Below, piece after piece: positions 9,547 to 12,465 of a stretch of DNA of 12,465 bases (the stretch's first letter is position 1; each line of letters opens with the position of its first letter). The notes under the pieces are model-generated. The model had not been told where the DNA came from and did no database searches. It saw only the letters and a list, made by a program, of their open reading frames with translations. Source of the DNA: Amoebophrya sp. AT5.2 (Eukaryota; Sar; Dinophyceae; Syndiniales; Amoebophryaceae); NCBI GenBank assembly GCA_005223375.1, contig RXOD01005795.1:1-12465 (forward strand), given 5' to 3'. The position numbers and the translations under genes were made by a program.

Positions 9547-11099
9547 TCAACGTCTGTTGTTCGAAGAGCCACCTGCTCCAATCGCGTTGCTCATTGTACC
9601 TGACGGAAAGTGGTCCCAGCTTGGTGGTGCCTTTGGCGTTGGTTTCACCGCGCGTTTCCTCATCCACACCAGCGTCCCCGGATCGGGTCGTGGAAATGCT
9701 GCCTCGCCGCCCTTCTTCTTTTTCTTCTTTCCTTTTTTGCCCTTTGCTTTTGGCGCGTGCGCCTTGGCGATGACTTCCTCAATAGGTATGGGCTGGATCG
9801 GCATCTGCTCGAGCTCTTTCTCTGTAAACTCCATTTTTCCCACCGTCAGATTATTCCCGCCGGGGCCCCCACCTCCCTCGCCACCCGCACCGCTGTTGCC
9901 TGCTCCACCGGCGCCAGTCGGTGAGTTCGGATCGCTTGTTGTACTTGTTCCGCCGGGCGCCGCGCCCACTTGGTCATGGAGGTCCCATGATCCACCTCGG
10001 ACTGCTGGGGGCAACCGCTCGAACATTTTTCCCATTTCCTTTAGGGCCGCCTCCGCCAGCGCCTGGTCTTCCCCTTCCTCCGCCGTTTTCATCTTCTTCA
10101 GAAACGGGAGCACCCCTCGGTTCTTCTCGTACTCGCTGTTTTTTGGGATTCCGAGCGCCTCAAACACCTCCGCCAGGGACAGAGACTCGTCCTCGCAGGA
10201 GAGCAGCAGCCCGATCAGCAGCTCGACAAACTGCCCGAAATCGAGCGACGTCTCGCCGTACTCGTGCACCATCTGGAGAAAGGTGTCGTGCGTCAGCGCG
10301 CTCGGAAGCAGCTTCACGTCAAGGCAAAAACGCTCGAGCATCTCCGTGGTCAGGAACTGCTGCTCCTCAACGACAGCGTCGAAGGCCGAGGATCCCGCCC
10401 GCCGATGATCAAGTTTGTTCGGCTCCGTCCCGTAGTGCGTGAAGATAGCGGCCAACGCAGCGCCGCGCTCGTAGGCCTCCTCCAGCGCGTCCAGTTCGAA
10501 AATAGGGCCGAAAAACCTGCGAGGCGGTGGCCGTGTTTCAGTTCCACGCTCTGCCAGTGCTACTTCTTGGCCCAGCCGGAGGGGGGCCAGCTACTGAGAG
10601 CGAGCCACCGCAATGTTTGAAAAAAAACTTTAAAAACACTACAGCACCATCTTCCTGCTCAAGTGTAGGCTTAATACCTTCGCATGTGGTCCCTCGCTCT
10701 TCTTTCTTGCTCAGGATTGCGAAAGGTCGGCGCCGCCATCGCCAGGTCATTCAGGAGCTGTTCGCACGCCCAGTCGTCCGCGCCAATGTCATCGCTCCCC
10801 TCTTCCGGAACCGCATAGACCAGGGCCGCGAGCCGTTTTAACAGGTACGTGAAGTAGGCCTCCTCGATGAACAATTCTTGCGCGAAGCCATCGTTGTCCA
10901 GGGGGTCAGGATCATCCAAGAGCTCCTCCTCGAGCTTGCCCCACAGGGCCATCGCGTCCAAATGGGTCAGCCCCGCACTGGATTGCTGAAACACCTGGTA
11001 CCACCGGAGCAGACAGCACAAGTCCTGAAAAGACACAGAGACGGGACTCGCGGTCCCGTCCGCCCACTCGTGAAAAAGAGAAGCGATTGCACCGTCCAT
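9547..11099 (-). CDS. Helical protein with EF-hand-like region and lysine-rich tract, two exons
   Basis: Predicted exons are 11099-10678 and 10516-9547, coding for 463 residues; the join falls in codon 141. Residues 1-140 are acidic and helical. Residues about 142-255 contain helical pairs that read like degenerate EF hands (AIFTHYG; FLTTEMLERFCLDVKLLP; FLQMVHEYGETSLDFGQFVE), but the canonical DxDxDG calcium loop is absent. Residues 320-365 are a Gly/Ser/Pro linker, and about 396-411 is lysine-rich (AKGKKGKKKKKKGG). The C-terminus is basic with two tryptophans. The start ATG at 11099 has a good context (ACAAAATGG) and an in-frame TAG upstream. Helical modules like this occur in flagellar and cytoskeletal proteins of protists, but no specific orthologue is recognised. 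The gene lies 195 bp upstream of the TPR gene on the same strand. Confidence 0.72.
10517..10677 (-). other. Intron of the EF-hand-like gene (161 bp)
   Basis: The donor is GCGAAG followed by GTATTA from 10677, leaving phase 2. The acceptor is CCACCGCCTCGCAG ending at 10517, needing one base. The joined protein reads RDHMRRFFGPIFELDALEEA. Unspliced, the first exon would end at a TAA two codons past the donor, and the second would have no ATG start for its conserved part. An earlier candidate acceptor (CTCTCAG, about 10595) does not fit the phase. Confidence 0.7.
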
Positions 11100-11721
11100 T
11101 TTGTAGTATCCGTGTTGAAGATGAAGTTGCTGCGACTATTGTTTGAACTGTAGTGATGTGGTGCCAGTGGCGGTGCGAGTTGTTTTTAGATTAATTCAGA
11201 AGTAGGAAGATAGAATGTGAGGAGGTATAAAAAAAATTCATTGATGTAGTTGTACGTGTACCAGTCGTGCCGGTGGTAGCTACTGGGCGTGCCATTTGCC
11301 TTTTTACAGTTTGTTTTCCGAGTTGTTGATTGATTCGACGGCGCTCACAACGCGGGCTCTCACAACGAGCCCCAATTTGTTTCACTCCTCAAACACTAAG
11401 CAGTTCGTTTCTCTATGTATTTGGTTTTGTATAACTCGGAGAAGCTCCTCCTGCTCCTGCTCCTGCGATAGACTTGTGGAGTGCCGTTCATCAGTATCAC
11501 TTCTACAAGAAAAAGCAAAACCAAAACGGACCAGGCTTTACTAAACCTTGGAGATGGCATGGTTGCCGCGAAAACTTTCGTACTCCCTCCTGCAATCATC
11601 CTCCTGCAAGCACCCGGAAGGGAGTCCTAGACCACCTTCTTGCTCGAACGAGCAGGAACGACAACGAGCCAAAGAAAACATAGATCCGAAGGCGTGTCAG
11701 ATGATGTCACTCAGGCTCAGG
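11100..11721. other. Region without a supported gene
   Basis: About 620 bases between two co-oriented genes. The minus strand holds a small ATG frame (11560-11396, 54 residues) with a hydrophobic stretch SVLVLLFLVEVILM near its start. Nothing else supports it as a gene. The rest includes the 5' flank of the EF-hand-like gene and the 3' flank of the next gene. No RNA gene or repeat array seen. Confidence 0.4.
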
Positions 11722-12465
11722 TCAGTTAAGATTCTCTTCGTTTCTTCGTGAGTCAACGCAACGCCAGCCCAACGGGCCAAGCACCTGCAATATGCGCCCA
11801 ACGCCGCGGCTACGCAAACGAGGACGAGACATGCCTGGATTGGCTTTTGGCGACAGCGACGTCCTCATTTTCGCGTCTTTCTTGATCGACGATTTTGATT
11901 TTCTTCGTCATCGGTTTCGACGTACGAATCGGAGAGCGTCACCCGTTTTCGTCGCAGGCTCGCCGACAGCACTCCCCTACCTTCGTGGTACAGCTCCGCG
12001 CTGTTTCCTCGCTGTCGAAAGTGACGGAAAATCCTAGATACGGCTTTCTGCTACTGGCGTCCGCGTCCTTGAAGTAGAAGCAGCGGGTGGGCTCTCGCGC
12101 CGACTTCTTACTCGTGATCTTGGAAATCATAAACACGGGGTACTTCGATATTACGCGCACGTACGCCCCCACCCTTTGCCCCTCCGGGTCGATCTCCACC
12201 TGTGGAAGCCAATGGATGCGTTGTTGTACAACGACGTAGTGATCCGTTATCGAGAACACGAAACGGGAAGTTGAGACGAAGGAGCTAGAGCTATGACTAT
12301 GCTTGATGTAGTGCGAATTTCGACATGACAAGAGTAAGAAATGAGCCAGAGGAGCGTTCTTCACTTGCTTGAAGGCTTAAAGCTACTTCTCATACTTAAG
12401 AAAGTACTATGAGTATACCAGATAGAGCAGGTTGTCGGCTGTGGTGACCACCGCGGCGGGGCAGC
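11722..12465 (-). CDS. 3' end of a gene of unknown function (partial, spliced)
   Basis: The gene enters from the right edge. The predicted exon parts are 12465-12419 (partial, reading AAVVTTADNLLYL), 12199-11981 (73 codons, beginning VEIDPEGQRVGAYVRVISKY and containing FYFKDADASSRKPYLGFSV), and a tentative last exon 11784-11722 ending in TGA. The first two join in phase 0 and read smoothly as one protein, with alternating strand-like hydrophobics. I recognise no family. The end is uncertain: the middle exon can also be read straight through to a TGA at 11941-11939, replacing the last exon with VGECCRRACDENG. The spliced version is slightly preferred because AAG then GTAGGG and GCATATTGCAG then GTG match in phase, and the acceptor resembles one in the oxygenase gene. 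The start lies outside the window. Confidence 0.5.
11785..11980 (-). other. Possible intron near the 3' end of the right-edge gene (196 bp)
   Basis: The donor is ACGAAG followed by GTAGGG from 11980; the acceptor is GCGCATATTGCAG ending at 11785. Both are phase 0. The donor is weaker than the others in the window (GTAGGG against GTAT or GTAAGT), and an unspliced reading to the TGA at 11941-11939 is also possible. Confidence 0.4.
12200..12418 (-). other. Intron in the right-edge gene (219 bp)
   Basis: The donor is CTATCTG followed by GTATAC from 12418; the acceptor is TTGGCTTCCACAG ending at 12200. Both sides are phase 0. Reading through would hit a TAG within four codons of the donor. The join gives TADNLLYLVEIDPEGQRVG. 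Confidence 0.6.

Noticed and set aside
9539..10408. Plus-strand open frame opposite the EF-hand-like gene
   Set aside because: Pro/Ser/Phe-rich low complexity is the shadow of the Gly/Lys/Glu-rich coding strand, and it starts inside the other gene's stop region.
11396..11560. Small minus-strand frame with a hydrophobic segment (54 residues)
   Set aside because: Single short open frame with no homology, splice link or other support. Listed only within the gap description.
1..12465. tRNA, rRNA, CRISPR array, insertion sequence or prophage
   Set aside because: No cloverleaf-like T-arm/anticodon pair, rRNA core, regular spaced repeats, transposase or terminal inverted repeat pair was seen on reading both strands.

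Overview
This window looks like nuclear DNA from a gene-dense protist. All five recognisable genes lie on the minus strand. They have long exons and a few short GT-AG introns (about 160 to 306 bp), and only 195 bp separates the closest pair. There is no bacterial operon structure and no Shine-Dalgarno pattern. One gene is a CEP104/FAP256-type ciliary-tip protein, so the organism should make a flagellum at some stage. Another carries a 2OG-Fe(II) oxygenase core of a type I associate with dinoflagellates and relatives. One-way gene order, moderate-to-high GC coding sequence and compactness fit an alveolate, possibly a small-genome dinoflagellate relative of the Syndiniales type. That placement is inference, not proof.

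Layout from left to right; transcription runs right to left. (1) 21-2490: 5' exon of a CEP104-like gene. It ends at a strong GTAAGT donor and continues off the left edge. (2) 2491-3295: non-coding, with a T-rich stretch and a possible poly(A) signal for the next gene. (3) 3296-7331: a three-exon gene of 1141 predicted residues. A long unrecognised N-terminal region is joined by splicing to a C-terminal 2OG-Fe(II) oxygenase-like domain. Taken alone, the large exon shows none of the metal-binding motif; two introns of 304 and 306 bp restore it in frame. (4) 7332-8208: no gene I can support, although several frames stay open. (5) 8209-9351: TPR protein with a poly-lysine tail. (6) 9547-11099: two-exon gene for a helical protein with an EF-hand-like region, low-complexity linkers and another poly-lysine stretch. 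(7) 11100-11721: no supported gene. (8) 11722 to the right edge: 3' end of a gene of unknown function whose upstream part lies outside the window.

The exon joins were worked out by reading frame phase, GT-AG borders and sense of the joined protein. They were not tested against RNA. The genes do not form an obvious pathway. The only shared themes are a possible ciliary/scaffold flavour (CEP104-like, TPR, EF-hand-like) and lysine-rich tracts in two neighbours. The most interesting object is the large fused oxygenase gene.
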